From Acephala macrosclerotiorum (lineage: Eukaryota > Ascomycota > Leotiomycetes > Helotiales > Mollisiaceae), in assembly GCA_014904845.1 (NCBI GenBank), contig MU119316.1:1-64000 (forward strand): 64,000 nucleotides of DNA, in the 5' to 3' direction. Shown in pieces: positions 1 through 12,150 of this stretch. Position 1 is the first letter of the stretch. Each line of letters opens with the position of its first letter. A model generated the notes under the pieces. The model was not told the origin of the DNA. It searched no databases and saw only the letters and a program-made list of their open reading frames with translations. A program made the translations under genes and the position numbers.

Positions 1-620
1 AATAATTATTTATTATTAAATTAATATTAAATTAATAATTATTTATTATTAAATTAATATTAAATTAATAATTATTTATTATTAAATTAATAATATTATA
101 ATTTTTATAATTTTAAAAACAAATAAATAATAAAAATTAATACTATTTATAAAAAATAATTAAAAAATTTATATTTTATATTTTATATTTTAAATAATTT
201 TTTTTTAATTTAAAATAAACTCGTTATATAAAAATATAATTATAATAAAATTATATATACTTTTTTTTAAAAAAAAATTATAAATAATTAATTTCGAAAA
301 TAATATTAATTATATATTTTTTATTTATTTATTTATTTATTAATTAATACGAATTAATTTACGATTAAGTTTTTTATTTAAATTTTTTTTTTATAATATA
401 TGTTTTAAATTAATTAAAATTTAAATTATTTATTATATATATTTTAAAATTAAATAAATTATAAAATTATTTTAAATATAATATAAATCTTATTTTAATA
501 TTTATAATATTTAATAAATTTTAAAAAATTTATTATTTTTAAAATTTTATTATATTATTACGTTTTAAAATATTTTTTCCGAGTAAAAATTTATAATTAC
601 AAAAAAGAAATACATTGGTA
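1..620. repeat. AT-rich, RIP-like block with 33-bp tandem repeat
   Basis: Almost pure A/T sequence with hardly any C or G and no usable reading frame. Positions 1-97 are nearly three copies of a 33-bp unit starting AATAATTATTTATTATTAAA. The composition is what RIP leaves of a repeated element in a Pezizomycotina genome, but no element family can be named because no coding trace survives. The window begins inside the block, so its full size is unknown. Confidence 0.75.
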
Positions 621-2690
621 TAATATTTAACATGGTTCAAATTGGCGACGTTATTATTATATTAAAAGGCGAACGAGTACTATTCATTTTGCAAAAAGTG
701 TAGCAAGACCCGGTCCCTCCCGCCTCGTTGGGAAGAGCTATATTAACCTCATAATGAACGGTGAAAGTTTGTCATTGCCAGAGGTGGTTGAGAGTCATTT
801 TCGCCTTCATTAGAACTCGACGGCTCTGGAGCACACAACGAAAATTGCTTAGGGAGATAAGAGGGACACCACATGATCGCAATATTCATTGCAGGTTTCA
901 ACTTTGGTGGACAGCCGCATGTTTTTCAAATTCTCACGAAGTCATAGCACTACAGTGTCAAGTTCTCAACGCTATCTATCAGCATGACTATATGTATTCA
1001 CGAGATTCGTCATCCAGATGTACAAGTAGACGCAGTACATTAAAGATCGAGTGATCTTGCAAGCAAGATTCCATTTGCTAATAGGACAGCTTGACCAAAA
1101 AAATTCATTCTCATTACTCTATTACGGTACATTGACTTTTAGAACGAATCGTTCTCTGCACAAGGCATATTTATTGCCTCGGGCACGCAATGCTTTATTC
1201 CGTATTTCAATACCCGACCTTGCTCAGTCTGCAGTGTCACAAAAATTAGAGAAGGTAATAACCACAGGCAGAATTGGCTTATCTTTGCTTCGTGCGCCTG
1301 AATTAGTAATGCAGCCCATCGCAAGATCCGTGGGTTTCAACCTGCTCCGCAGCTATTACCTGCAGCCAGAGATTCCATGCTAATCATTTGTGAAGGGATG
1401 TTGTCGGAATGGACCTTTGCTTGTTCTACAACAAATGAAATTGTGGCGACCCATTTCGCCCAGCCTCCTTTGGATTCGCGGTCGCAAATTCCATGTCAAT
1501 TCTTTCGTAGAGGTTGCGGGAAGGGAGTTAGCTATCCTTTGCTCATTCAGTTCTATGTAGGAGTGTGGAAGATAGTTTAGAACTATGAGATTCGTGGTAT
1601 ATTGTCAAGCTCCTGGCTCGAATTATATAATTCAACTAATGATATTTTAGGGAAAATAAAAGGACAACAACAGGACTCGCGAGCTCTGCGGTATCTCGGC
1701 GCGATTTAAAGACGGGGGTAAGATCTCCAAAATATAGCTTCCCTCGGACTTTTCTGTCGCCTGTACAAATATGTTACCGTCCGGCAACCCATCAACATCT
1801 GTCTTGACCTTTGACATTGTCTATATCCCGGTTCCGTGGGAGACTACGAGACTGCAGACTGCATTGTCGATAATAACAGGACGTATAGGTAGGAATCCAA
1901 TAGGAGGCTCCCGAAAGTATGGAATGCGCGGTATGCTAGACCAAAGCCGAGAATCCGATTTGAATTACATACCACCAGGTCTATTGCCCCGAATTTTTGA
2001 GAACCTCTCTCTTTGACACTTATGGAGAGGGTAGTTCCGTATACGTTATTCATAGTGATAAGCGGAGGAGCCTTCAGTCTTGGGAAAATCCAGGAGCATC
2101 TTTCATCGAGCGCTTTCGAGGACCTCTTTGAAGTGTCCTTTGCTTCCTAAATCTGCTATCATCCCCGGGATTTTCGTTATTGCCCAACACCAGCAGCCAA
2201 GTCTATCGCGTGACCTATTTGGCATTTATCTACACGAAGTGTCTTCTCACAACATAAACATCTTGCCACGAAGCCCATGATAGCATGGTTTGCGCGGAGT
2301 GAAGACTTGTGTCCACCCAAAGTGTATGACGTCTATGGAGATGTTCGACAGCTACGATCATATAACGTGCAGGGGTTGTGGAATGCATATCTGCTGAAAG
2401 TGCGTGAAGATATTCACAAAGCGTGGCCCCATAACCAAGGAGCGTAGTGGAGTAGGGCTGGGCTATGCAGAGTACGTGTAGAGATGGGTCGTTAGGTCAT
2501 AAGGAAGGCGTTGAAGCCTGCGTAGAGGAAAACCAAGGCGTCGATATACCGCGAGAAACGGGTTTCTCCTTCCTCCGAGAACGAGGAAGACACCGATATC
2601 TGGAGTCTAGAAGAGGTGTACATCTTGAAACAAACAACATTATAGCTTCTCTAGGAGGTGAGCTATTAGCCATCTTCCTCACCATCCTCA
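621..2690. other. Gene-poor stretch, nothing recognisable
   Basis: Composition returns to normal after the AT block, but frames on both strands are short and none resembles a protein family I know. It may be old decayed coding sequence belonging with the remnant at 2698-3039. Confidence 0.4.
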
Positions 2691-2697
2691 TGATCCA

Positions 2698-3039
2698 GTG
2701 CTCTGGAGTTGGCACCTACATGAACGTCAAAACCTCATATGGGACATGTTTCTGCTCTTCGCTATACGTCCACGAGTTGCAACTTTCACAAGACTATTGG
2801 GGCTCTACGAAGGCTGGTCGCGGTCCGCGCTCGGAGACCTGGTTTCCGGCTCCTTGCTCTCGATCGTAGCGGGTACATCCATTGCATGGAGCTATTTCTA
2901 TTATACCTAGACCACAAATCCAAATCCCTACGCACCAAAACAACTGTGGAAGACCCTTGGCGTGGGCGTGAACGTGACTTGTGTTCTTACAGCGCTGGGC
3001 TGGATTGGTGCATGTAGGCTGCGTACGACGCCTCCATAG
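2698..3039 (+). pseudogene. Remnant of a fungal multi-pass membrane protein, in-frame TAG
   Basis: One frame reads as the C-terminal part of a membrane protein. It has the segment LLFAIRPRVATFTRLLGLY, then a hydrophobic serine/glycine-rich helix (about 2840-2900), then TAG at 2908-2910. The same frame continues with a proline/asparagine-rich loop and another hydrophobic segment (GVNVTCVLTALGWIGA) to TAG at 3037-3039. Protein-like hydrophobicity on both sides of the stop suggests a nonsense mutation; CAG to TAG would be a CpA to TpA change. The 5' part is not in an open frame. I do not recognise the family. The remnant abuts an AT-rich block. Confidence 0.4.
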
Positions 3040-3049
3040 GATAGAGTTT

Positions 3050-3480
<431 letters not shown>

Positions 3481-3537
3481 CTAAGGCTTTATAAGTCGTA
3501 ACAAAAAGATGGCCAGCCCTTTGACAACCTTCTCCGA

Positions 3538-4563
3538 TCATAGTCCAGTGTGGAAAACGCCTCCAAGATTCTCCCAATCAGTATTGGAAGGGCCCCAAGA
3601 GGAGCCATTCCAATATTTATGGTACATGGCATTATTGGTACCCAGGCCAAGGACATCAAGACGCTTTTCAGCCCAAGCACTTCCTGATGGCATGCTACTG
3701 AAGACTCCGCCCAGTGGTTCCCAGCCTGCACTCCACTGAGAACCGTCCCAAGCCTTATGAAACATCTGGTTATCGGTACCCAGCCCAAAGATATCCAAAC
3801 GATTGGGACCCCAAGAAAGTGCCAACGGAGGACTATTGAAAACTCCACCTAGGGCTTCCCATCCGGAAGACCACTTAGAACCATCCCATGCCCTGTGAAA
3901 CATCTGATTATCTGTCCCGAGTCCGAAAATATCAAGACGATTAGGGGCCCAGGAAACCACTGCGGGAGGACTATTAAATATCCCACCTAAAGCCTCCCAT
4001 CCCGAGGACCAACCAGAACCATTCCATGCCTTGTGAAACATCTGATTGTCGGTGCCGAGGCCAAAGATATCTATGCGATTGGGGCCCCAAGAGACAACAG
4101 CCGGAGGGCTGGAGAAAACGCCGCCTAGAGCTTCCCATCTGGAAGACCACTTAGAACCATCCCATGCCTTGTGGAACATCTGATTGTCGGTGCCGAGACC
4201 GAAGACATCGATGCGATTAGGACCCCACGAAACAGCCGAAGGGGGACTGGAAAAAGTTCCCCCAAGATTTTCCCAATCACTGACCGAAGGAAGCCATTGC
4301 CCGTCCCATGCCTTGTGATACATGGCGTTTGTCTCTCCAAGCCCAAATATGTCGAGGCGGTTGGGCCCCCATGAGACAACTGAAGGGGGACTGGTGAAAA
4401 CGCCTCCCAGACTTTCCCACCCAGACCATTGCGAACCGTTCCATGATTTGTGAAACATTGCGTTGTTTGTCCCAATGCCACATAGATCAAGGCGACCCGC
4501 AGACCAGGAGACAGCAGAGATGGATGAGCTAGCAGTGCCAGCAGCCGCAATTCTGGGAGACAT
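3538..4563 (-). CDS. Seven-bladed PLL-type beta-propeller lectin
   Basis: Single uninterrupted frame of about 341 residues built of seven consecutive 45-49-residue repeats. Each has the pattern SWGPNRLDIFGLGTDNQMFHKAW followed by a tryptophan/glycine segment ending ALGGVF. This is the repeat architecture of bacterial PLL/DUF346-type seven-bladed propellers, which bind fucosylated or related sugars. The ATG at 4561-4563 (MSPRIAAAG) is preferred; an in-frame ATG at 4611 would add 16 polar residues. There is no signal peptide, so it should be cytosolic. Repeats 3-6 are nearly identical, implying recent internal duplication or conversion. There is no intron, unlike most neighbours, and an AT-rich block lies just downstream. 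A bacterial origin is possible but is inference. Confidence 0.82.
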   Translation of the reverse strand: MSPRIAAAGTASSSISAVSWSAGRLDLCGIGTNNAMFHKSWNGSQWSGWESLGGVFTSPPSVVSWGPNRLDIFGLGETNAMYHKAWDGQWLPSVSDWENLGGTFSSPPSAVSWGPNRIDVFGLGTDNQMFHKAWDGSKWSSRWEALGGVFSSPPAVVSWGPNRIDIFGLGTDNQMFHKAWNGSGWSSGWEALGGIFNSPPAVVSWAPNRLDIFGLGTDNQMFHRAWDGSKWSSGWEALGGVFNSPPLALSWGPNRLDIFGLGTDNQMFHKAWDGSQWSAGWEPLGGVFSSMPSGSAWAEKRLDVLGLGTNNAMYHKYWNGSSWGPSNTDWENLGGVFHTGL

Positions 4564-4807
4564 GGTGGTGTCAGGTTTGTGATGAGAGCTTTTGCTTGGT
4601 TGATGATTCAATGCGGAGGAAAGGGATCAAGTATAAGCCTTTGATTTGAACGAAAAACTTTATCACCAGTTGCAAGGCGAAATGGCCTCTTTAAGTACTT
4701 TGAGATGGATACCTTCGGTAATGAAGAGGTCTTTCAGCTAGAGAATGAATTGAAGATTTGTGAAAGTTAAGCTGCAGCTGACTATCTGCAGAAATAACAT
4801 CTGACTA

Positions 4808-5402
4808 CTAGACGAGAGCAGCAGAGGCCACAAGCCATTCTGTGCATTCCTGCGCCTTTGCACCGATATCCTCTAGGAACTGTCCCAGATCTGCTGAGCA
4901 AATTTGGAAGGAAGGGAGTACTACGAGATTGGATGTTGATTCAGAAGTAAGGAGCAGTGGCGAGTCTCCAATTCCTTTTCCAGAGACATGTACTTCATAA
5001 ACATATCCTCTGATATGTAAGGTGTCGGGATTTACCCCTCTCTCCAGATCATAAGTCGAAAGCCCAAAACTCAATATCCGTCCCCATGGGTCCACGTAGA
5101 TGTCCAGGCCGCATTTCTTTCCGCTGTGAATATTCAAATCCAAGCCGAGACGCGCAGGAGAGGAGCTTCTCACTGCATTTTCTCAGCAGGCACTTTTCAA
5201 GCCGATATATGCATGAATTAAACAGATTATTGAGGCCAAGGTCAATAATGGCATGACAGTTGTTCTGCGGAGTTTCGACTCCGAAAATTTGTCTTGGTCC
5301 TTCTGTAAGGCTTTCTTCAATCACACGCTGCCAGGATCTTTCGACCGCTGTACCAATTGGCAATTGGTCCTTGTGCAACAGATCTCTGAGATGTTGTTTC
5401 AA
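4808..5402 (-). pseudogene. Broken frame pair of unknown family
   Basis: Two overlapping minus-strand frames look like parts of one protein. The upstream frame (about 5175-5402) reads ERSWQRVIEESLTEGPRQIF and continues to about 5180. A different frame then carries LGLDLNIHSGKKCGLDIYVD and runs to a stop at 4808. No convincing intron joins them, so a frameshift is the simplest reading. The C-terminal part vaguely recalls the variable tails of HET proteins, but there is no diagnostic motif and I do not assign a family. Confidence 0.25.
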
Positions 5403-5602
5403 GCCCCGCGAAAGAGTCTATTATTAGGTTTCTGCAGAATGTTTTCGCTGACCCGGCAGCCCCCCGCACCTGTAAGATTTCAAATCGAAAGACACGCATG
5501 TGATAAATGCCACTCTGCTTTACGGACCTTGTCTTTTGGCTACAGTAAGATCAGTATGGCTACGCATTCCGCTGATTGGAGGACTAGCTGATGAGGTTCT
5601 TT

Positions 5603-6570
5603 TCATGTAGTATCGAAGCTGAGGCGCAGCGCCAACCGAGGAAATGGCGCGCGACGTTGCTGCACAAACCACCTAGTCTCTTTTTCGTTCTTCGTAGGCA
5701 CTTTTTTCTTATACTTATCATCATCCAGACCATAATACACGGAATGTGCCCCAAATTGCGAGCCGGGCGAGCGAGGCTTGTTACGATTTTTCGGCCATGG
5801 TTGATGAAATAAGAAACGCGGAATAAGCATATTCGACAGCAGTTGCCAACCGGTCTTCCTCCCCTTTTCAACGGCTTGGTAGTGGATGGCCAGCGCGATC
5901 TCTCTTGTTGGAGAGCCCAGTAAGGGTAGCCTGTGAGTAGATCTTTGAGAAATGTAACCTAGGACAGTAGTTTCGTCGATGCCAAGTTGCTGGATCATCC
6001 ATGCGAGTGGACTGCGGTGCAGGCTTTCCTTATGCTCAATCCAGCCAAGGTTGCCGTAACCACCGGGGAAGGAGACTTGATGGACTTTGCTACCACTCAT
6101 GAGAGTTGGAAAAAAGGGTGCGCGGACTTCGTGGAGAGAGACGGCGTGGAATGCGAACTGAACGTCTGTAATTAATGTTTTTGTTAGTAAGAGTGCACGG
6201 CATGAAGTAAGAAGAGATATGGGTTCTCTTACTTGGAGGGACAAGTTCGGCAGTTTGTCGTACTTTGTTCTTCTTCCATCCTTGTAGAAAAGCAATAGGC
6301 TTTAGGATGCCCGTGTACGGAATACCCGAAAATCCTAACCGTATAAAAGCAGCAAGGCGCATCGATCTGAACATCGGTCCCGACTACGTTTAATTAGACA
6401 TTGCTAGTTAGGCTCGGAGTAGTCAACTTACATTTGTAGCCTTTCTACACGATCTCCTGGACCCATTCCAATGCATTGTAGATTTTCCCGCTGCAAGCTT
6501 GATAGATGCGATCGTAGAGCTCATCGTCACCATTCTCTGGCAGGCCGAAAGCATTGATAAAAAAAAGTCA
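5603..6570 (-). pseudogene. Degraded DUF2235 (Tle1-like alpha/beta hydrolase) gene
   Basis: The best part is the C-terminal exon, 5603-6165, spliced to 6233-6301 across a clean 67-bp intron (6166-6232, GTAAGA donor, TACTAAC branch). The join gives LPNLSLQDVQFAFHAVSLHE followed by RAPFFPTL and FPGGYGNLGW, the conserved DUF2235 segments. DUF2235 proteins share the hydrolase fold of T6SS phospholipase Tle1. Upstream the match breaks up: FSGIPYTGIL, resembling the DTVGSLGIP region, is in another frame (about 6300-6345), and DDELYDRIYQACSGKIYNAL (about 6455-6530) ends at a stop. The GxSxG nucleophile motif and N-terminus are not found. Most likely a pseudogene; an unusual intron set cannot be fully excluded. 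Confidence 0.6.
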
Positions 6571-9500
6571 GATACCATGCTGTCTAGGCCCCTAATTACC
6601 GCCGTCAGGCAATGGACACGTCCAAGCGACTATGAATTACGCACCCGAGAGCAACCACTGAGAATTAATCGGTCGCCTAGCTGGTATCCCTTTACGATGA
6701 TTCCTGCTTCCTATCAGTGTACGCCATGTAATCTGAACAACATCACTTTGAGCAAAGGGGTATTGCGCACATTCCTCGACTGCCTACGCTTGCAAGATTG
6801 GTTATCTGGGAATTGAAAGAGGGTGCGTATCAACTTACTAACTGTAGTATAGTCTCTTCAACTGCTGCCTGTTCTTAGGCTAGAAGTTTCCGTGTCAAGC
6901 ACGTTCTCAGAAGGGTGGAAGAAACTAGCGAGCTGATGGACGATCGTCTCGTGAGAGTCGCCTTTTCCAACAGCCTAGGTTCCTGTCGAGGGGTTAGAAT
7001 TGATCCACCGCGAACAGGTAGAAAAGTGGTTAAAGTACCATGCAAAGAGATAATATGCATCCTGCCTCGAGGAAGGTTCGAATAGACAGGGTCGGGGAAA
7101 GAGGACTGGTAGTTGGCCATGTTTTGCGACATATGTCAATGGCAGATCATGGCTCGAGGTGGGTTGTAGTAGGTGTAGCAGTAACTCAGGGATACTGCTT
7201 GGGAATATGCAACATACTGCCAGTAGAGCAATGTGGGCTTCACTCAAATGGAGGGTGATGAAGAACGGAAGGATGTTGAAGTGAGGGACATGGTCACGTG
7301 GTAGGGGGTGTTTAAGCTCGAAGAGTGCTCACGCTGCGAAAATGTATTGTGGTGGTGCGAGGCTGCCAGTGCAAGTGCAGGGGTTGCAAACCGCGTCGGG
7401 GGGTGTGAGATCTGGGCCACAAATGATTGGTGGTGGTCGGAAACCTTGGAAGCTGAAAACGCAACATACTTGAACCTCAGACCTTGGCCTTTGTCTTCGC
7501 TAGAATTTCTCCGCCAACGAATGATACTCCCAGATACGTTACAGAGAGCCAATTTTGACGATGTAAATTAAGTTTGTATATCTCCAGCGAGCGATTGAAC
7601 AAATTCCAGCGGTTCCGATCCCCAGCCTCGCCTGGCTATTCACATCCCCGGCCCTCTTCACCTTCCCTGCCCCTTTCCCCCCTACACAACCCCCTACCTC
7701 GCACCCCTAGCCAAAATCCAAGCAACGTTGATAACACTCGCTGTTGCCCCAAGATGCGCAAAACTTCTCACAGGCGCCACATCCAAAACATAAGCCGGAT
7801 AATACACAAAACATTTCAATAAAACATGGAAACCGAGGAGGTTGATTAGGGACTGGTTTTTTGGGGCTAGGGATTGGGTTAGAGCTGCTGAGAGGGCGAA
7901 TCCCTGTTTCAGTTGTTAGATGTGATGGGAAGCGGGAGGGGGACGGGAAAAGAGGGGAAGAAAGGGGCAGGGGAAAGAAGAATGGGAAAGGGGAAAGGGG
8001 AAAGGAGGGGAGGGGAGGACGAACAGGGAACATTTCTATTAGGTTGTAATGCGCGCTTCGGAGGCGGAAGGGGAGGCCGGTGAGGTTGTTGATGTCCTTT
8101 CTTGGATCTGGATTCCAGTATCACTCAGCACAACAAAAATTATACCACCACCACTCTCTCATATCATATCCTCCTACCCATTCATCTCAAACCCAACTCA
8201 ACTCCCTGACAAAGGAAATAGAGAGAAGAAGAACAAACACGCACGATTATTATCCAACCCCTCCTTCCTACTAGCCCCCAAACCCGCCGCAGACGCTGCA
8301 CCTGTCGCAGCAAACGTTCAAAAAATGTAAAATGCTGACAACGCTGCAATCTCTCTATCCTTAGGAATATTCCCTGGGATGAGATTGATGAGGGTCGAGA
8401 TGGCTTTTTGGACGACGCCGTTTGAGGAGGTGAGGTAATTGGTGATTGGGATTACGGCTAGGAAAACGGGGCCGATGGCTGTCATTAAGAGGCCGTTAGG
8501 GTCTACGCTGTGAAGCGGCTGTAAGTGTTGAGTTTGAGAGCAGGGGAATGTTGGGGACGCACACGCCGTCGAGGATAGATGAGGAAGACATTTGGGAGAT
8601 TGCAATTGACGATTGTCACGAAAAATATTAAGTGAAGATGGATGAGATTGTAACTGTTTTCTCAGGTTAGAAAAAGAATTCCGGAGATGAAGTTATGGGG
8701 GAGGATCTCGCTGGTATATGTTATGTCGCAAGTCTGTCGTCATGACTGTCTCAAGCTAAAGTATGGCTTCAAGCTATCATGGGCACGAGGTGCCTAGAGC
8801 TTGGCACTGCATTAGAATATGCTAAAGGGGCTCGAAAGCCCATCTCAAACACCGCGTGGTAAAGATCCTCACTGTAAAGAGCGACAATCGGTGTGCTATC
8901 GAATCAATTGTCGAAGATTTGGACGGCGACAAACCAAAGCAATCGCAAACACGTGACCTACCAAAATATTTGAAATTGGTCCGGCTGTGAGGAAAGGACT
9001 CAAGAAGTTAGAAAACATTTTAGCGTACTTTTATTTTCATCAAATTTATCGATTTAGATCGAAGGTCCAGGTCCAACTAGACTTGTGACATCTAACGAAT
9101 GGTGAGAAAGGAGGGAGAAAGCCCCACCAACCACACTCATGGGACGGGAGGTCGCAGTCCATAACTCCGCTTTGGGGACGTACAAGGACACGACTTCCGC
9201 ACTCACAGAGACGGGAACACGTCGAGAAGAAAAGATGAAAGAAAAAGACGAGAGAAATGATACGAGCCGGATCTTGTACCCGAAATTTGGAAAAATGACC
9301 TCCGCTTCTAAGCCCGATTTGATTGGGCGCCGCCTCCCATGTTGGTAGGACGACTAACATCATAGGTAACACTCTCATTTTCGTGAGTAGGACAACACAT
9401 CAGATGTTATCAGTTAGGAGCTCCGAAGAGCCTATCACGTCCTCGATACTTGCGCCGGGCGTTTCTGATTCTCGTCGATATTTTGTGGTGTGGGACACAA

Positions 9501-9670
9501 GATTGCCGGAAAGAATGACACTCACCTTACACTGCATGCGTATGCCGTGTTCGAAGTCGTGGGTATGGTTGCTGGAGGATATAACCCAACCTTCGGACGA
9601 AAGCTTCCAGATCTCAAAAGTTCTCGACCCATTGCCAGGAGAAACCGCGAGAGGGTCCAAATCGACGACT
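6571..9670. other. Long stretch without a supported gene
   Basis: No frame on either strand resembles a known family. 7925-8025 is a strongly purine-biased GGGAAAGG-type tract that makes spurious proline/serine-rich frames on the minus strand. A minus-strand frame at 8318-8605 contains a hydrophobic stretch (GLLMTAIGPVFLAVIPITNY) but lacks a credible start or exon partner. The last few hundred bases are the promoter of the permease at 9671. Confidence 0.4.
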
Positions 9671-11412
9671 ATGGACAAGAGTTCTGGTTCGGACATCCTC
9701 GGCGCCGGGTTCGAACATGTTGACATTGTATTGAAGGAAATCGGTAACGTCACGCCTTCCGACGAGACGCTGACTGCCGAAGATGATCGAAGGATTCTGA
9801 GGAAAATCGATATGTGGTGTGTATATCTGGTATATGGAGGGAGAAGCGTAACTGATGTCGTGGCAGCTTGCTCCCTGTTCTGGCTCTATCCTACTTTTTC
9901 CAGTTCCTCGACAAAACGGCAATGAGTTATACGGCAATCCTGGGGCTGCGAAGCGATCTCTATCTCACTGGCCAGGCGTATCCATGGGCAGCGAGTGTTT
10001 TCTACTTTGGTTACTTCGCATTTTCGTATCCAGCATCCGTCATTATGGTTCGGTTTCCAGTTGGCAAGTTCCTAGCAATATCGGTGTATGTATTTCCTAC
10101 CAACGCTGAAGGCACAACTGAAAGTGTAGCAGTTTCCTTTGGGCAGTCATCTTGATGTGCACTTCCGCTGCCCACAATGCCGCTAGTCTACAGTGTGCCA
10201 GATTCTTCCTTGGCGCCATGGAAGCAAGTGTGACACCAGGCTTCAGCATCATTACATCCATGTTCTACAAGCGATCGGAACAACCTCTCCGATATGCTGC
10301 ATGGTTCATGGGAAATGTTGCTGCTGGAATTCTAGGTGGCCTCATTGCATATGGCATTGGCCACATAAAAAGCATCGAGCCTTGGAAGGTGAGTCGGGTG
10401 GTAAAATTCTGTATGCAAGCTGATATGTTGCAGGCAGTCTTCCTCATTTTCGGTTCTGCCACGCTCGCTTGGTCCCTGGTACTATATCTGCTGCTTCCGG
10501 ACACACCGATGAAAGCTTGGTTTCTGTCGAAAGAGGATCGAATCAAGGCAGTTGAGAGGGTTCGACATAACATGACAGGCATCAAGAACAACGAGTGGAA
10601 GAGCGCTCAACTAGTTGAGGCGCTGCTGGACCCAAAGTCGTGGTTCATGGTGCTCATCGCCCTGTCCGCAAACATCCCCAATGGAGGCATCAGCAGCGTA
10701 TGCTCACCTTTCCTGTTATCGTCCTAAAGCTGATAGTTCGTCCGCAGTTCGGTTCGATCATCGTCAATGGAATGGGATTTTCCGTATTCAATACCCTGCT
10801 AGTCTCTATGCTCGCCTTTGTCTTTCAGGGGGTTTTCGTTGTACTGGCATGTGGCGGTTGCACGCTGAAGGAGAACACCCGAACATACTGGATGACTCTC
10901 ATGATGGTGATATCGGTTGTCGGTGCTGTTATGATACGGAAAGTTGCTCGAGAATACAAATGGACTAGGCTCATGGGATATTGCTTGACGGCGGGGTTCT
11001 CTGCAAACTTGGTAATGGTCCTTGCTATGGTGGCAGGCAATACCGCAGGCTTCACCAAGAAGACCACCGTGAACGCAATGGTAGTTCTTCCCTCCACAGA
11101 CAATAACGACGGCTGATTGTGACCCAGATCTTCATGGCGTACTGTGTTGGTAATATCATAGGACCCCAACTGTTCTTCGCGAGAGAAGCTCCAAACTATG
11201 ATTCCGGATTCGTATCGATGATCGTCTGCTTCTCTGCGGGTGCGGCATTAATTCTTGTGATGAGGTTCTATTTGATATGGGAGAATCAGAGGAGGGACCG
11301 TCTTGGAGAGGCTGCCGTCACGCAATTGAATGGGCTCGAGGTTTCGGAAACAGCTTTAAATTTGTTGGACAAAACAGATTGGGAGTTGACGCAGTTCAGG
11401 TATGTGTACTAG
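9671..11412 (+). CDS. MFS anion:cation symporter, Dal5/allantoate permease family
   Basis: Six exons give 500 residues: 9671-9816, 9867-10085, 10133-10388, 10434-10697, 10748-11080, 11128-11412. The introns are 45-50 bp and canonical, and the total is a multiple of three. After a polar N-terminus come DRRILRKIDM and YFFQFLDKTAMSY, then the family segments QAYPWAASVFYFGYF, ARFFLGAMEASVTPGFSII and MFYKRSEQP, and the terminal motif FRYVY. These mark the fungal Dal5/Tna1 branch, plasma-membrane symporters of small organic anions such as allantoate, ureidosuccinate or nicotinate. The actual substrate cannot be told from sequence. The start was chosen because MDKSSGS opens the exon that splices correctly into TM1. 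Confidence 0.92.
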
Positions 11413-12150
11413 ATTTGGAGTTAATCTCTGGCAAGCGTGAAAAGGGAGAGGTAACGAACAAAAGAATTGAGGTTAATGTCAGTCTGCTGAACTCCTTCCT
11501 GGATGGCCATAATGGACTATTTCACATCGCGCCGGGCCAGGCATGTAGTGGGTGCGACGCGCAGCATGATAGGTCTATCGTGTAACCAAGATGAGGTCGT
11601 AGAGAAAATCGTCTCGCCAGATCTTTCGCATTCCGGTTCTGCGAAGGTCCCAGCAATCGAATTAGTCGTCTCGTCGTGGGGTTGTGGTGTAGCGTCTGTT
11701 GTTGAAATCTGGCAGGTCGCGCACAAAAGTTACTGGTTACGATGCACCCGGCTAAAATGCTTACCTAAATAGGTACGCACCCCGCCCCCTATTTTTCAAC
11801 CCCTATAGGCTCGCAGCTCAAGCGAATATGGGCATGTTTTAAGCTTCGCCCTAATAACCTTAAAGTTTGCTGTGCAGAAAATACAAAAATGAAGTTTCCT
11901 CCTGAGTACAATCTCATTGTTCGCATTCGTTCCTTTTTCAACTTTCTGCAGACGTCGGGCTTTCATTGTTTCTCAGCACCTCGAACAATGCCCTTTCTTT
12001 CTCGGAGAGCCCATGTCACAGATTTTGATTTGACTACATAACATAATTAATTGCACCAGGTCATACCATCATACATCACATGGTGATAAGGTTACGAATG
12101 GTGTGGAAATATTGATATGGTTCCATCAGCAGCCTGGCATGGTATACGCA
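11413..12150. other. Intergenic, no gene seen
   Basis: Downstream of the permease and downstream of the minus-strand Gfd2-like pseudogene. Only short frames without family resemblance. Confidence 0.5.

Noticed and set aside
7707..8124. Proline/serine-rich minus-strand reading frames
   Set aside because: They come from a purine-rich low-complexity tract and show no domain, start or splice structure.
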